Below are positions 50,330-63,534 of a stretch of 64,000 nucleotides of DNA, piece after piece (position 1 is the stretch's first letter; each line of letters opens with the position of its first letter). The position numbers were made by a program, and so were the translations under genes. The stretch spans positions 24,230,446-24,294,445 of the forward strand of contig CM022665.1 of NCBI GenBank assembly GCA_012295275.1. Reading direction: 5' to 3'. This DNA is from Chrysomallon squamiferum (taxonomy: Eukaryota; Mollusca; Gastropoda; Neomphalida; Peltospiridae). Under the pieces are notes generated by a model that saw only the letters and a program-made list of their open reading frames with translations, did no database searches and was not told the origin of the DNA.

Positions 50330-50760
50330 TGTTGTCGAGTCAGTTGATCATTCACTTTGGGCAGCTATTGGCCACAATTAGTGCCATGTAGGTGAGAGTG
50401 GAACAGAGATCTGATTGATGAAGTCTTCTTGCACTCTTAATAACACCCAGTAGATCGATCTGTTTGTTTCTCAAACCATCATCATGGTCATCTGTGGTTT
50501 TTGTATTTAGTTCTGCCTGCAAGGCCCCCTTTTTTTGTGTGCCGCACTGGAAATGTGTCTTTATGTTTGTATGGACATATATATGGTGCATATTTTCTAT
50601 GGCAGACCCTGTGAGAAGAGGTGTGAAGATATGCTATGATCAAAGCCTGGAGAAATTAGTTTTTCACTTGATTAGTTCGACAGATGAATTCAGAACAGTT
50701 GCAATAGAGATAACTTGTCTACACTGGGATTGATCTTATGGCAGTTTTATGTATTTTCTG
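50330..50760. other. Complex non-repetitive island
   Basis: Overlapping plus (50464-50733) and minus (50352-50591) frames with no recognisable domain. A candidate conserved non-coding element. Confidence 0.3.
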
Positions 50761-51258
50761 CTTTTCTGCTTCAACTATAAATAATGAAGTGTTCCCAGTG
50801 TTTAATCTGAAAGCATCTTGTTTGAGAAGAGTGGAATAAAATCTTTCCACCTGATTTGTCTACCAAATTCAATTTAAAAAAAAAAAAAAAATAAAGAGTA
50901 GTTGAAATCAAAAAGGAAATCAGTCCATCCATTTAACAATTTAGCCAATATCAGTGGATGCTTTCACTAATTCATTTATTTACAGTTTATATCCCTCTTT
51001 TAATGCATATCATTATCCAGCCAGCCAGCCAGTAAAATAATATATGAATCATATTTCCTTCTGTTTATATTTTTATCTGATCATCCATTCATCCATCAAT
51101 CAAAAGTCAATAAGACATACCATTATTTGTTAGTCTGTCCATCCATCCATTCAGCAATCCTCACAGCAAATTCATCTATCTTTCCATTCATCTGCTCATC
51201 CACAGATCATATTATTCAAGAAAATATACTCAGGTTTTTAGTTTTCATATCATTTGTT

Positions 51259-51393
<135 letters not shown>

Positions 51394-53128
51394 AAATATA
51401 TATATGTCACATATATAATAACATAATAATTGTTTTTTTCTTGAATAAAAGAAGAAAAAAAATATGTAGTAAACACCATTTCAAACAACACAGGAATTCA
51501 CAAAATTTGTTCCTAATTTTAAAAGCAAAAAGCTCTTCCCCCCAAAAAAGTAAAAACAATATAAATTACAAACACATTTTTTTTCTCTCTCCTCCTATTC
51601 ATGAAGACATACAATCTGTTTTCTCTTCTGCTGGTATGTTTCATTTTGCTTAAATAATTGGTGTCACTTAGGACATCATTTCACATGACATTCAGTACAG
51701 TTTCTGTCATATTTTCCCCTCATCCACATACTTCTGCTAATTCGTAAGATCCTTTGCATGTGTGTGTTAAATGGTCCTAAATACTTTACCTAGCGTTGTT
51801 GAAGATTAAGTTAATTATGACGAGACTGGGTGAAAAAGACAGGACAGAAGGTTTTGTGGTAAGATAAGGAAAGTTTGATGTTATTTACTGAGATGGGCTG
51901 TCTCAGGTGTGCATTGTTATGTTTCATACTCTCTGTTCAGTACTTAGATAACACTGTTACTGCCATGAATTTCTTTGGGTGGTTGTAACAGATTTCTTTA
52001 TGGCAGGTGAAGAGAGTGTTATGGGATACTGGGTTTTTTTTTTTTGCATTTTTTTTAAAGGCCGTTTCACAAATGTAGTGTGTTGATTGGTGGATTGGTG
52101 TTGTTTTATTTATTTATTTATCTTATTATATTTTTTACTATTTTATTATTTATTATTATTATTATTATTATTTGTTATTATTTGTTATTATTTTTTTTTA
52201 TATATATATATATTTTTTTTTTTTGTGTTGAGGTGTACAAAGGGTGATGTTTTTTACTTGTCATTTCATAAATAAATCAATAATGTGGAGGTTGGTGGGC
52301 TGGTTTTTCTTGGGAGGGATTGAAGGATGGCTCCCTTTTTAATATGCCATTTGCAAACATGGAAGTCTGAAGAGCTTTTCTTATTTCTTATTTACTTCTT
52401 TATCATTTTTATTGGAAGGAACGGGGTATTTTTTATATTTTTTGAAAAAGAGGTCCATGGGGAGGAATCTGATATAGTTTTTTTGGGGTGTATTAAAGCA
52501 TTTTTGAAAAAAAAAATTTAAATTGTAATTTTAAACTTTAATACCATTTGACATATAAATCCCAACAATGAGATTGATGAGCTGAATTTTTGGAATGTTC
52601 TTTTGGGTGAAGTATAGTTCTTAGTCTGTTTTTTTTTTTTTTCACCTTTGACAGATAGATTCAAACTGTTATCTGTTAGGTAGATGTTAAAAACAATGTA
52701 GTTATCTGTTTGAAAAGCAATAAATATTGTGTGACACATACATTATTGTATCATCAGCACATTTTAAACATAGTTTCAGTATCTGTACTTTACAGTACAA
52801 CGAAGTGAAGCAACTGAGTTTTTGTGTTTTATTGAACAATTTATTTTAATGTACTCAATAAATATTTTTTCTTAGCAATTCTTGGATATGTATCAATTTT
52901 CTTTTTTTTTTTTAATTATTTCTTTTTCTTTTTTTTCTTTTTTAAATAATTTTGTTGCACAATAATTTGGGATTATGAGTAGACTTATGGTTTAAATAAA
53001 TAATACATGACAAACCTCTACTTTTCATTTTGTTACTACAAAATGATAAACCAGTCTTGGTAGACCATTTGCATTGATCTGTGAAACCAAGATCATTTAT
53101 TGCTACTGGATGGAAAGAAGTAGGAGGA

Positions 53129-53129
53129 T

Positions 53130-53180
<51 letters not shown>

Positions 53181-53183
53181 TTA
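53129..53183 (+). repeat. (TTTA)n microsatellite
   Basis: About thirteen TTTA units. Confidence 0.95.
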
Positions 53184-54089
53184 TTTTATTTTTTATTTTT
53201 ATGCATTTAACTTTTTTCATGGTGTGTAATATGTAACACAGAAACATAAAAGTTTGTTTAATAATATCAGAGTCTTTTAATTAATTATTTGCCTTTAAAT
53301 GAAATCTTTCTGTATTATACAATTATACTTATCTTATAACCACAGAAAGAATATCTTATATAATCAATGTGGTTGGAATGGGGAATGTGAAACCTTATTT
53401 TCTTATACCAGTAATGTTCTAACACCCGTTTTTTTTATATTGATACTTTTTTTTGTGAAACAATAATATTTACCACCATTTTGTTAATGTTATAATGTAA
53501 AATTGTGAACAAAATTACCTTTTGATTTCAAAGTTGTGGAAAGAAAAAAGAAAAGCATATCATAAATTATTAACTTCAATTTTGAAAAAAAATAGTTTTA
53601 ATCATGTTTGAAATATGACTAGTGATATTTTTTCATAAATTATACACAATATTTATTACAAGATTTCTAAAAATTGGCTGACATGAAAAATGTGGTGTTG
53701 TCTTTGGAAAAAATAAAATGACAAAATGAAGAGAAAAAGGGTTATTTGTTAACATAATACATCTCACACCATGGGGAACACACCCAAATCACACTGTCTT
53801 TGTTGTTAATAATCAAAGGTGATGAAATTTTCCATGATGAAAACTGAGTGAGAAATGATGTTTTTAATTGATTGCGAAGGTTGAACAGTTTTTGCATGGC
53901 AAAATGCTTGCTTCAGACAGTCCGATTGATCAATGTGTGTTTTTTTGTGTTTGAAGAGAATTATACTGTCCACACACACAGACACACAGACACACACAAC
54001 CTAGTTTGTTTTCATAGCTTGTATTGATTAACAGGGTATTTCCAAGTCAAACTGTTTTACATGTGCATTTTGCGTCTTGTTTATGTTAA

Positions 54090-54093
<4 letters not shown>

Positions 54094-54126
<33 letters not shown>
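54094..54126 (+). repeat. (GT)n microsatellite
   Basis: A pure GT array. Confidence 0.93.
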
Positions 54127-54128
<2 letters not shown>

Positions 54129-54202
54129 TGAAGCATGTGTTTGGTGCATAATCATTTTTTTTTTCATTCTCTATTTTTTTTCTCTCATCCTCTCTTTCTC
54201 TT

Positions 54203-54291
<89 letters not shown>
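54203..54291 (+). repeat. (TC)9-(TA)7-(GA)28 array, self-complementary
   Basis: TC units (54203-54220), TA units (54221-54234) and GA units (54235-54291) form a perfect inverted repeat over 54203-54252. GA continues beyond the paired part. It is the only long GA array on the plus strand. Confidence 0.95.
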
Positions 54292-54293
<2 letters not shown>

Positions 54294-54812
54294 TATACTA
54301 TATATAGATATATAGTGTACTATTTATATATACATGTGTGTGTGTGATTGTATGTGTATACACTTATGCATTTATGCATATATAATGTTTAAAACATATT
54401 CTCGATACATTTCATTAACTAACCAAATTCTTTGTTTTATCACTTCGGGCATCAGTCTCCCTCTGTTTTCAAGAAATCTACACCCTGCTTTTTACTGCAC
54501 TAACCAGCTTTTACATTTTTTTTTTATATACATATTCCATCTGAAAGGCAATTTTCAGCTAAACTGCATGCTGTTAATATTTACTGTATCTGTAGTTGGT
54601 TCTCAGCAAGCCAGCAAGATAAAACTCCAAAATACACACAGCATTACAGCCTCTTGTCTTGTGGTGATTTGGAATCCTTATACTTCTTAAATAATAATCT
54701 AAACTGACATCTAAATATCTATTGTTTTTCATAAGAACAGCATAAATTTATAGTCTGTGGTAAAATAAGCAGTTAAAAAATCTACTAGAATGTATTCATG
54801 CATGTGTCAGAA

Positions 54813-54819
<7 letters not shown>

Positions 54820-54878
<59 letters not shown>
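54820..54878 (+). repeat. (CA)n microsatellite
   Basis: A pure CA array followed by CATA units. Confidence 0.95.
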
Positions 54879-54880
<2 letters not shown>

Positions 54881-55099
54881 CACATACATACATACATACA
54901 TAGACAGATAAACATATATATTTAAATACACATAATCAAGTACACTCTCTCATATACTTTATATTCATATCTGTGTACTCTCCAAACATGCCTGTACCTC
55001 TCAAAATAAACACAAATGCACACATACACCTGAAGATACAAATGTATGCATATACATGTAAACAAATATATTTATCTTTATTCTTTATACTTTACCTCT

Positions 55100-55690
55100 A
55101 CATATAACCCATTCTTCTTAATACTAAACATACAACTCACCCCAAACTATCTTAATCACTACCTCTAACATAAATATTATATGACAGTAACATTACAGTT
55201 TAAGATATGCTAGTAAGCATTAAGGGACACACACGCACACAAACACACAAATACAAACACAAACATGCAGAAACATTTTCGCTATTTCAGCAGCTATCAT
55301 ACAGCCCATACAATTTAATATAAAACACCCCAGAACCTCTGAGATACAAAATAATAATATTTAAGATGTCAGAATAAATAGTAACACACATACACATTCA
55401 GATAACATTATACACAGACATTTACACTTAATACTGCATCACCACATATTAGCCATATAATTTAATATTAAACATCCCACAATCTCCATCTACCTTCACC
55501 ACACCTTTTGAGATAAGCAAATAAAAATACAGTAATCAGTTTAAGATATCAAAATAAACATTTACCAGCTATAATCTATAGCTCATCCTGACATACAGCC
55601 TATTCAGTTTAATTATAAAACACCCCAGAATTTCCATCTACCTTCACCACCACCTCTGAGACATAAGATAATAATACTACTGCCTACTGT
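55100..55690 (+). repeat. Decayed tandem repeat, unit about 140-160 bp, about 3-4 copies
   Basis: The order CAGCC(C/T)AT..CA, TTTAATATAAAACACCCCAG, TCCATCTACCTTCACCAC, CTCTGAGATA and AATAATA(C/T) recurs near 55305, 55450 and 55600. A more distant copy is near 55110-55190. CA tracts and GT(A)ACACACA segments are interspersed. Confidence 0.65.
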
Positions 55691-55990
55691 ACAACACTGT
55701 TTTGTTGATTACTCCAATGGTACTGAATCCTGGCCCAGCCAAATCACATGACCTACACTCAGGATTCATTGAGCACCATAATTTGGTTCCTGGACTAGTC
55801 CATAGCTGCACTGTAGAGTTTCCTCGTGCTATACGACTATACACAGTGGCAGTCTCTACCAGACCAGTGTGTGCATAGGTTCTGGGGCAACATTTTCTGA
55901 CTGGACTAACTTTTATCTTTCTCTGTCACCACACTATGGTAGACTTGGGGATACTAATTTTTGCTGAGTACCAGATAACAGAATGAATAA
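55690..55990. other. Complex sequence after a decayed repeat array
   Basis: Non-repetitive, GC-balanced 300 bp. It could be an old transposon fragment or a regulatory island. No coding frame of note. Confidence 0.25.
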
Positions 55991-56395
55991 GTGAGTGAAT
56001 GTTTTTTTATAAAAAATTTTTATATATATATATCTATTAATTGTTGTTACTTTTGTTTTTAAAAGGTGTTAACATATAAGCTTTTATATATATATATGTT
56101 TTATGATTCTGTTTATTTTTATAATGTGCAGTAAATTATTTTTGTTTGTTAATTTTATATTATTATCATTTATTGATTTTGATATACTTTTTTTTCCCAA
56201 AAATATGTGATATTCATTTCTTTTTTTTTTATCATTTATTTAGTCATCCAATTTTTCAAGGTGTTCTAGCATACATTTTGTTAATTTATTTATTGATTAT
56301 TTTTATTTAATTTTCATGTTTTAATCTGTTGCAGAATAAATAGTTAGTAATGATACATTTTTTCACCTATCTCTCCCACCTTCATTCCCTTCCTT

Positions 56396-56401
<6 letters not shown>

Positions 56402-56471
<70 letters not shown>

Positions 56472-56580
56472 AAAATAAAAACAAAGCTTCAAATATTTTA
56501 TCTTTTTCTCATTCTTATGTTCTCTCTCTCTCTCTCTCTTTCTCACTCTCTCTCTCCCTCTCTCTCTCCCTCCCTCCTCT
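56402..56580 (+). repeat. Two (CT)n arrays separated by A-rich sequence
   Basis: CT array at 56402-56470 (one TT interruption), A-rich link, then CT/CCCT units at 56520-56580. Confidence 0.95.
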
Positions 56581-56890
56581 CTTCCATTCTGTTTCTCTGT
56601 TCTCTATTATCTGTTTCAAATGATGAGAACAACCGTGTTCTTGCAGTGGACTTGTTATACAGGTGTTTTGATCGATGTAGAGTTTTTGCAATTATTGACT
56701 GCTTCAGAAATACAAGCAAACCTTTTAGCTCTGCTTATTGCACTTCACAAATATATAATTGACGTTACCGATAATGTGGCATGGCTCTTGCTTCTTTTAC
56801 ATTGTTTATAAACAAATAGATTTTTTTATATTAATGTTTCTTTTTCCTTCATGGTTGAAATTGTATACTGAATGCATTAGATGTTTTTCC

Positions 56891-56911
56891 TTTTTTTTTT
56901 TTTTTTTTTTT
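56891..56911 (+). repeat. Poly-T run
   Basis: T21. Confidence 0.85.
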
Positions 56912-58339
56912 ACACATATATAAATGATAGAAATGCAATTATAAAATTTAAGATGATGCAGGTGTGCATATGTATGCCTTTTTCACAGTGTGTATTTTTT
57001 ACTGAATATGTTTATATCTATATGTCAATATTTGTGTCTATATCTGTGTGTATATCCATTTGTGAATATGTGTTTAGACAGATTAGTAACAATGATGTCT
57101 TTTTCATCAATATTGTTTCATCAAAAATTAATTTGATGCTTTAGCTTCAAACAGCCTCACAGTCTAAAAATAAAATAAAAATATTTGTATATGATCAGCT
57201 AAAAATATAAAGACAAGAAATTAATAATTAAGTTTTTTGACATTTTTAAAATCTTTAATTATAAAATTATAAATATTGTGAAGTACCTAAGTTACAGTAG
57301 AACTAAATTATAATTATGCTACTTTGTTAGAAATGTTAAGAAGTAATTATTAATCACAAACCCTTTTACTGAAATGTTTAATTTAAGAATTTATAATTCA
57401 AGAAACACCAATAAGATTGACAATTTACTTACAGCTAAGAATATAAATGAATTTACAACTATGTCATACATTTTTTAAAAGCAATTAAATACAACAAAAA
57501 CCTAAGTCTATCACCTTTCTTAGTTATTAAATTATGGTTAAACGTTTAAGATAGCATAACAGATACTATTAGGTTACATGTTATTGTGTATTTTAATATT
57601 ATAGAATGTGGCCAAACCTGCTGTTGTATCCATATTAATATAACAGCATCATGTCTACAGTGTTTGTCTTGAGAGGTTTCTCTCAGGAATTTTGACAGCC
57701 ACTTTTTCCAAGTTTTTTAGTGCTGTCACAGGCATGTTTAACTGTATAAGGTTTCATCTATGAAGTATGTTTATATGTATTAAGAAACTATTTCCTTTCT
57801 AGTGTTCCCACCATACCTGTATTCTTTCATCTATATGACCAGGTATGAGGCAGACATTAAAACCCTCATCATCCTTTTTAAATAATGGAGTCAGTTTTCT
57901 TTGAATTCTTACATGTACATATGTATACATCTGTTCATCTGACCTTTTTTGTTCTCTTACTTTTCTTACTTTTATGATGTAAACGTTTGTGCATGATGTT
58001 TTTTTTTTCTTTCTCTCTACCATATATATCCTTCAGACTCTTTCATTCAGTGTCTTTCTTTTTCTCTCACTCTCACTCTGTCTTATAGCATTTCTTGACT
58101 CTTATTATCTCCTTTAATCTTTCTTTCACTCTTTTTCCTTTCCCTCATTTCTCATTTTCAAACACACACACCCACACGCATAGACATTTCAATATAATTT
58201 CTTGAAGCTACAAATCTTTTTAAAAAAAAAGTAGAAAATAAATTGAATAAATAAGATAAAAGCCTAAGCAATCCAAAAGATTACGATTTCATAATTCCAC
58301 ATTTATCCTTTCAAATAATGGATTATTCCTCAATCTTTG

Positions 58340-58570
58340 ATTTCCCAGTTACTCTTTGGGTGATGACAAAAAATTACAGGATAAGCTCCCTTCTCTGTTG
58401 ATAGTCGGTGGGTCGACCAAGGTGGTAAAAGCCTTCGACTGGGCATTAATCACAGCTGATCGGAAAAGCCATCCCAAGCACATATTGATCAGGTCTGCCA
58501 AGCTCCTGTGTGCTACGGAAGATACAGCTTCAGAGATAATGAATCCAATTTAGTACCAAGCGGCCCCACT
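58340..58570. other. Complex island open on plus strand
   Basis: A 65-codon frame (58356-58553) reads unusually protein-like (KLPSLLIVGGSTKVVKAFDW), with balanced composition. It has no family match I know, no clear acceptor and ends in TAG. It could be a conserved non-coding element or an unrecognised terminal exon. Confidence 0.3.
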
Positions 58571-58574
58571 CAAC

Positions 58575-58765
58575 ACATATATACACTGTGAATTGAGATA
58601 TACATAATGGGTTGATATGTACATTATGTACTGATGTATAAATTGTGGACTGATATATACATTAAAGACTGATATATACATATATGTTATGGGCTGATGT
58701 ATACTTTATGGATTGCTTTATGGATTGATATTTGTATATATGTAGACTAATATATATATATATAT
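58575..58765 (+). repeat. Decayed tandem repeat, unit about 22-25 bp, about 7 copies
   Basis: Variants of ATGGACTGATATATACATT recur head to tail from 58590 to 58740 (ATTGAGATATAC, GGTTGATATGTAC, TACTGATGTATA, GACTGATATATAC and so on), merging into an (AT)n run at 58749-58772. Confidence 0.7.
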
Positions 58766-59024
58766 ATATATACACAGATATCTATTGTCACAGTTATAGG
58801 TTGAGTTGTATTTTGTTTATCCAGTTTTCTTGAATAAAGATTTTGTGTTACAGATTTGTCATTGATACAGTGTTATTAATAATAGACATAAAGAATTAAT
58901 AGCTTTGTTTTTGTTTTTTTAAATTAGTGTATAAGATACAAATATAAAATAATTTCTTTTAAAGTTCAATTATAAATTCTGAGTTATCTTTGAAGAAAGG
59001 TTGAGGGTTTATTATATGAAATTA

Positions 59025-59048
59025 TTTTTTTTTTTTTTTTTTTTTTTT
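59025..59048 (+). repeat. Poly-T run
   Basis: T24. Confidence 0.88.
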
Positions 59049-59494
59049 GCAAAGAGGGTTGTTAGCTTCTGTTTGGATTTTTCTCTATTTTTTTTAGTTT
59101 TATTTTGCAGTTTTTGACTCATGATTATTTTATGTACAGTTTATGAATTTCCAAGTAGGCTATAATTAGTTACATTTATCATAATCATAGTTAGTATGTT
59201 AATTGTGCTGCAACCTTATATTATTATTTAATAATAAGAAATATCATTATAATTGCTTTCTTTTCTGGCTTAGGACATTTTTAAAACAATTTTGAGATTT
59301 TGTTTTTCATTTTTTGAATTATTAATCATAAAGCTGAAGAATTTTTTTTCTTTCTTTTTATATTTTTCTATAATGAATTTGTAAACTGTAATTTCAATAA
59401 ATGTTTGAGAGGGAATAATGATGAGATTAAAACAAAAGACAAGGATTATGCTGTTGTCCATATTCTAGATGAACATTAACATTAAACCAAAGAA

Positions 59495-59665
59495 CCATCA
59501 TATGAAGATGATATGACCAGTGGTTGACCAAAACTATCAGTTTACCAATTTTAGAACAAAACAAAACCAGTAGTTTGACCAGTGCCAATGTCAGAACAAG
59601 ACCAGTAATGTACCAATGCCACTATTACAGATTGACCACTAGTTGACCAATGACCGTGTTTCAGC
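59495..59665 (+). repeat. Decayed tandem repeat around GACCAGTAGTTGACCAATGCC, about 4 copies
   Basis: The phrases GACCAGT(G/A)(G/A)TTGACCA and (A/T)TTTAGAACAA or GTCAGAACAAG recur every 40 bases or so. Several copies are truncated. Confidence 0.6.
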
Positions 59666-61521
59666 AGGATCAAAGCCATTAAGAATTCTCACAATGGTGT
59701 AAGGAGTCATTATTCTAGACTAAAGGACATACCAAAATAAAAAGCATAATTAACAATTCTGTTAAAGCTATTAACCACAGCGACATTGGAAAATGTATTT
59801 TAAATTGATTCATGATGGCTGCCTGGTTTTCATTTTGTCCAATGAACAAATATTAAACAGTTTTCTAAATACTGTCTAGACATATAATAGCACTGGTATT
59901 TCACTAATAGTTATGAATATTCATCTGATCTTTGTACATTTCACAAACACCAGTTCTAAGACAGATCTGTCTGGTGTCTTTGCTATGCTGTTATTTTGAA
60001 TGACACGATATTTGTAATAATGATCAAGAAATGCATAATCAAAGAGAAGTGATTGAATTAGGGTTAAAAAAAAAGAAGAAGAAAATGAATAATGCAGAAG
60101 AGGTGAATTAATACCTTTATAAGCCATATATTTTGAAACATTATTAATTATAAAATGAAATCAGTTGGATCAAGAAATGAAAAAAGCAAAGAATGACTGA
60201 ATGAATATCTTTACATGCCATACAATTAGTTAATTATGAAATGAATATTTATTATTTCAAAACATTTAATTAATAAATGCCAGTTATGCTTTCTTTTATA
60301 AGTATATCCTTTGAAATTCAATGAACAAAATTAAAAAGTAACTGCATACACATACATTCTAGTAATGTAACTTCTTAAAATCTTTTTTCATACAATGTCT
60401 TCATCTCTGCTGTTATTATTTTTGTAATTAACTGAATAAAATTAACAAATAAGAATACCAGTGCATGTATTTCTTCTTCAAGCAAGAATATCATCTTTGC
60501 TATTATTTTTTGTTCCAGTTCTTATAATATGTTCTCACCACTTCGGGACCACAAAGTTCACATCATATTGTACCTGGGGTTAACTATGCACTGAAAAGTT
60601 AACAATAATTATATACAGACACATAAATATTCCATGTTCACAGAATGGTAAATGCAAATAGAACAATTCCTAGGAGACTCGTTAGTTAATTATAAGGCAT
60701 TTATTCTCTGCAAATGTTTCTACGAAATGTCATGCAAGACCAGCTTATGATTATAAAATTTTAAATTCATAGTTAGCATCATTTTTTTTCATAGGAAACA
60801 TTTTTAATAATTATATCTAAAATACCCTCTGATGGCAGTCTTACATGAAAATAGTCATGATTAATTTATAATACATTTTATTCGTAATCCCACTGATGAA
60901 GGATATCTCCTTACAAACAAGTCTGCATGCATTCATTATATAATTCTTATTAATATGTCACCCATGTAATAAAATCATTTAGTGATGTTAAAATATCTTC
61001 CAGTGGAACTGTTTCAGTAAAAGCTACTAATTTGACTAGACATGAATTCTACTAATGAAATTTGCAACTGTTGCAAAACCTCAGGGATATACTGATGATC
61101 TAAATGTATGATAAAATTATCAGTTTTGACATATCACTGAATCAGTTTTGTATTCAGATTACTCCAATGGGAGTTGTGCTATGGAAAGAATTTGTATCAC
61201 TTATCATCTATACATACAAACAAAAAAGGTATGAATGCAGAAAGATTGCTGTCACAGTTCAGTGGTTCAGGTATATCAAATTTTTACCTGGCATTTATTG
61301 GTTGCAGAAAATTGATTTTCTTAAAAAACAATTTTAAAAATGTTTTAGTTTTGTAACAATTAATTATCTTTCACTGGGAATGTAAAGTTCATAGATTTGA
61401 AAATGCATAGCTAGCTTGATTCCCATTAGTATTAACATAAATTTAAAGTAATGATAGAACTAAAATATAGTAATGGTAAATATAGGGTATTGTAATCTTA
61501 AAAATAGACTGGAATATTACC

Positions 61522-61580
61522 TGTTAGCTTAGTTGGTAGAGGTCTGGTTTTCAATCCAAGGATTTCATTTCAAATATTTG
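61522..61580 (+). mobile_element. tRNA-derived SINE head or decayed tRNA pseudogene
   Basis: TTAGCTTAGTTGGTAGAGG matches the D-arm/A-box pattern of tRNA genes closely. It is followed by TTTTCAATCCAAGGATTTC and a weak B box (GATTTCATTTCAAAT). The T arm and acceptor stem do not pair. This looks like a tRNA pseudogene or a SINE head in the sense orientation. Confidence 0.5.
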
Positions 61581-62199
61581 TATTGGAGGTTGATTGAAAT
61601 GCTGAGATAATGGAACTATGAATCTTATCCAGATTCTTTATTTTTTTTTATTTTTTTTTCTCCAGATTTTTATATTGTTTTCTTCTTCTTTATAAAATTA
61701 CAGTTATATATTAGCCATTTATGGTTTCTCCTAAGAAAGAGACAATATCAGAACACAAGAATCTAAACACCAGCTGTTTAGTTAAATTAAACAGCATTTG
61801 CCATGATAGACACAAATTTCATGTATAATGCAACAAGCATTAGAATTATAGATCAAAATGTTTTCCACTGTAAAATGTCAAATAAATAAATCCCATGTAT
61901 TCATTTGACATTCTTCATGTTCTTATTTATATATACAACACGTATGTATTTTATTACAGTATAAGATATTATCACAACTTTTACATTACGTTATCAAATA
62001 AATCAATTACATTTATTTTACATAGATACATGTTGTGTATGTGCATCAAATTTACTTTTATTACATTTTTATTTACACATAAAACTTTATTATTACATTA
62101 CTCATTGTTTTCAAGACTCCATTAAAGTTATCACTACTGGTTTTTTTTTTTTATGAATCAATTTTTGATGCATGAAAAATCTATTTTCATATTAAACCT

Positions 62200-62650
62200 C
62201 ATTTTCTGCTGTGGTGAAAATTCCTGTTACTCTGTAACAGCATGCATCAAGTGTGTTCATCTTGTAAAGCAGACCAGAACCACACCGAGGCATGCCAGGC
62301 AATGCATGGAAATGCACGGCAATGCATGGCAAGGCAGGGGATGGCGTTAATGGGATGTGAATGCCGCCAGCATATTGAGGAAACTGTCTGCTGATCCATC
62401 AGTGATTTTGACATTGTCAATGGAGAATTAATCTGCTGTACAAGCTCATCCCATTAACATGTCTGATTTCCTCATGAAAAAAAAAAAAAAAAACATTTTG
62501 CCTTCCCAAGTTTGCAAATGTGAGGAAGTAGTATCCCGTGCATGTCAGAGGGAAAGTGGCACTAACACGTTTGCCTGCAAGAGTGTGCTCCAGTCTTGAA
62601 AGGGTTTCATAGTACAGACCAACCAAGTCCAATTACTCACATACAAGCTC
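62200..62650. other. Complex island with 10-bp repeat
   Basis: Non-repetitive sequence around the GGCAATGCAT array, interrupted by an A run near 62479. Frames on both strands lack recognisable domains. A candidate regulatory island. Confidence 0.3.
62289..62347 (+). repeat. 10-bp minisatellite GGCAATGCAT, about 6 units
   Basis: Consecutive units are GGCATGCCA, GGCAATGCAT, GGAAATGCAC, GGCAATGCAT, GGCAAGGCAG and GGGATGGCGT. The period is close to one turn of the helix, and the units lie inside a complex, GC-balanced island. Confidence 0.75.
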
Positions 62651-63534
62651 TTAGAGTGATCCGCTCTTTGCTTGGAGGGTAATAAAATGTGAATCATTGC
62701 TATGATTATTGTGATATTATAAAAGTCTTCTCAGATCTACATTTTATAACTGATGATTCATTGAGGTCATGGTTAGAGGGTTTCATTAATGGAACCAGGT
62801 TTTTGTGTATTTTGTTTTGATTTGTACATCTTCTAACCTTAAATTTTATCAAACTAATCTTACTAGCAATAACTGATAGAGGAAAGATGTTATAACCTAA
62901 CTCATTTTATTTTAATATTTTATTTATTATTAAGAATTTTTATTTATATCTTATATAATAATATTTATTTATTTATTTATAACAGTTTCTAAATCTATAT
63001 CTTTTGTTTATATTAACTAAATCAGAACTAATGTTTTAAATGTAATAAATTATAGAAATAATATTCTTAAAGCAAAGACCCAAGCAAAACTAAAACAGTA
63101 ATAAAATCACATTGATTTCATTTATTATTTTATTATGAAATATTGTACATAATAGTCTAATAATATTATTATGGTTATTCCTGGTGTCATATAGTTCAAT
63201 TTAAGAATATTATAATTAACACACAGTAACAGCACAAGTCTATCTGATAACAAATAAAGCTTTCAATATTTCACTTAAACAGGCTTTTAACAGTATTCTC
63301 CATATTCACAAAATATATTCTATGCCAAAATTATCACATGTTTTTAATTTAGTTTGCTGTTAAGTTATTTTCATTATAAACCTTTGAATCTTTCTGCAAA
63401 CAACAAGCAAACAACAAAAACAAGCAAAAGAAAAGAACAAAAAAGATTCAAAATGTGTTTTAAATTAAAATAATGAGATCTGGAACATAAATTGTTTCTA
63501 CTGCTGACATTTTAATACTATTAAACCAGTGCAC

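Noticed and set aside
54061-54690. Frames of 84 and 118 codons with ERERER or hydrophobic stretches
   Set aside because: The first is the GT/TC/TA/GA array. The second shows no family pattern and no splice support.
61522-61580. An intact tRNA gene
   Set aside because: Only the D arm/A box is good. The T arm and acceptor stem do not pair and the B box is weak.
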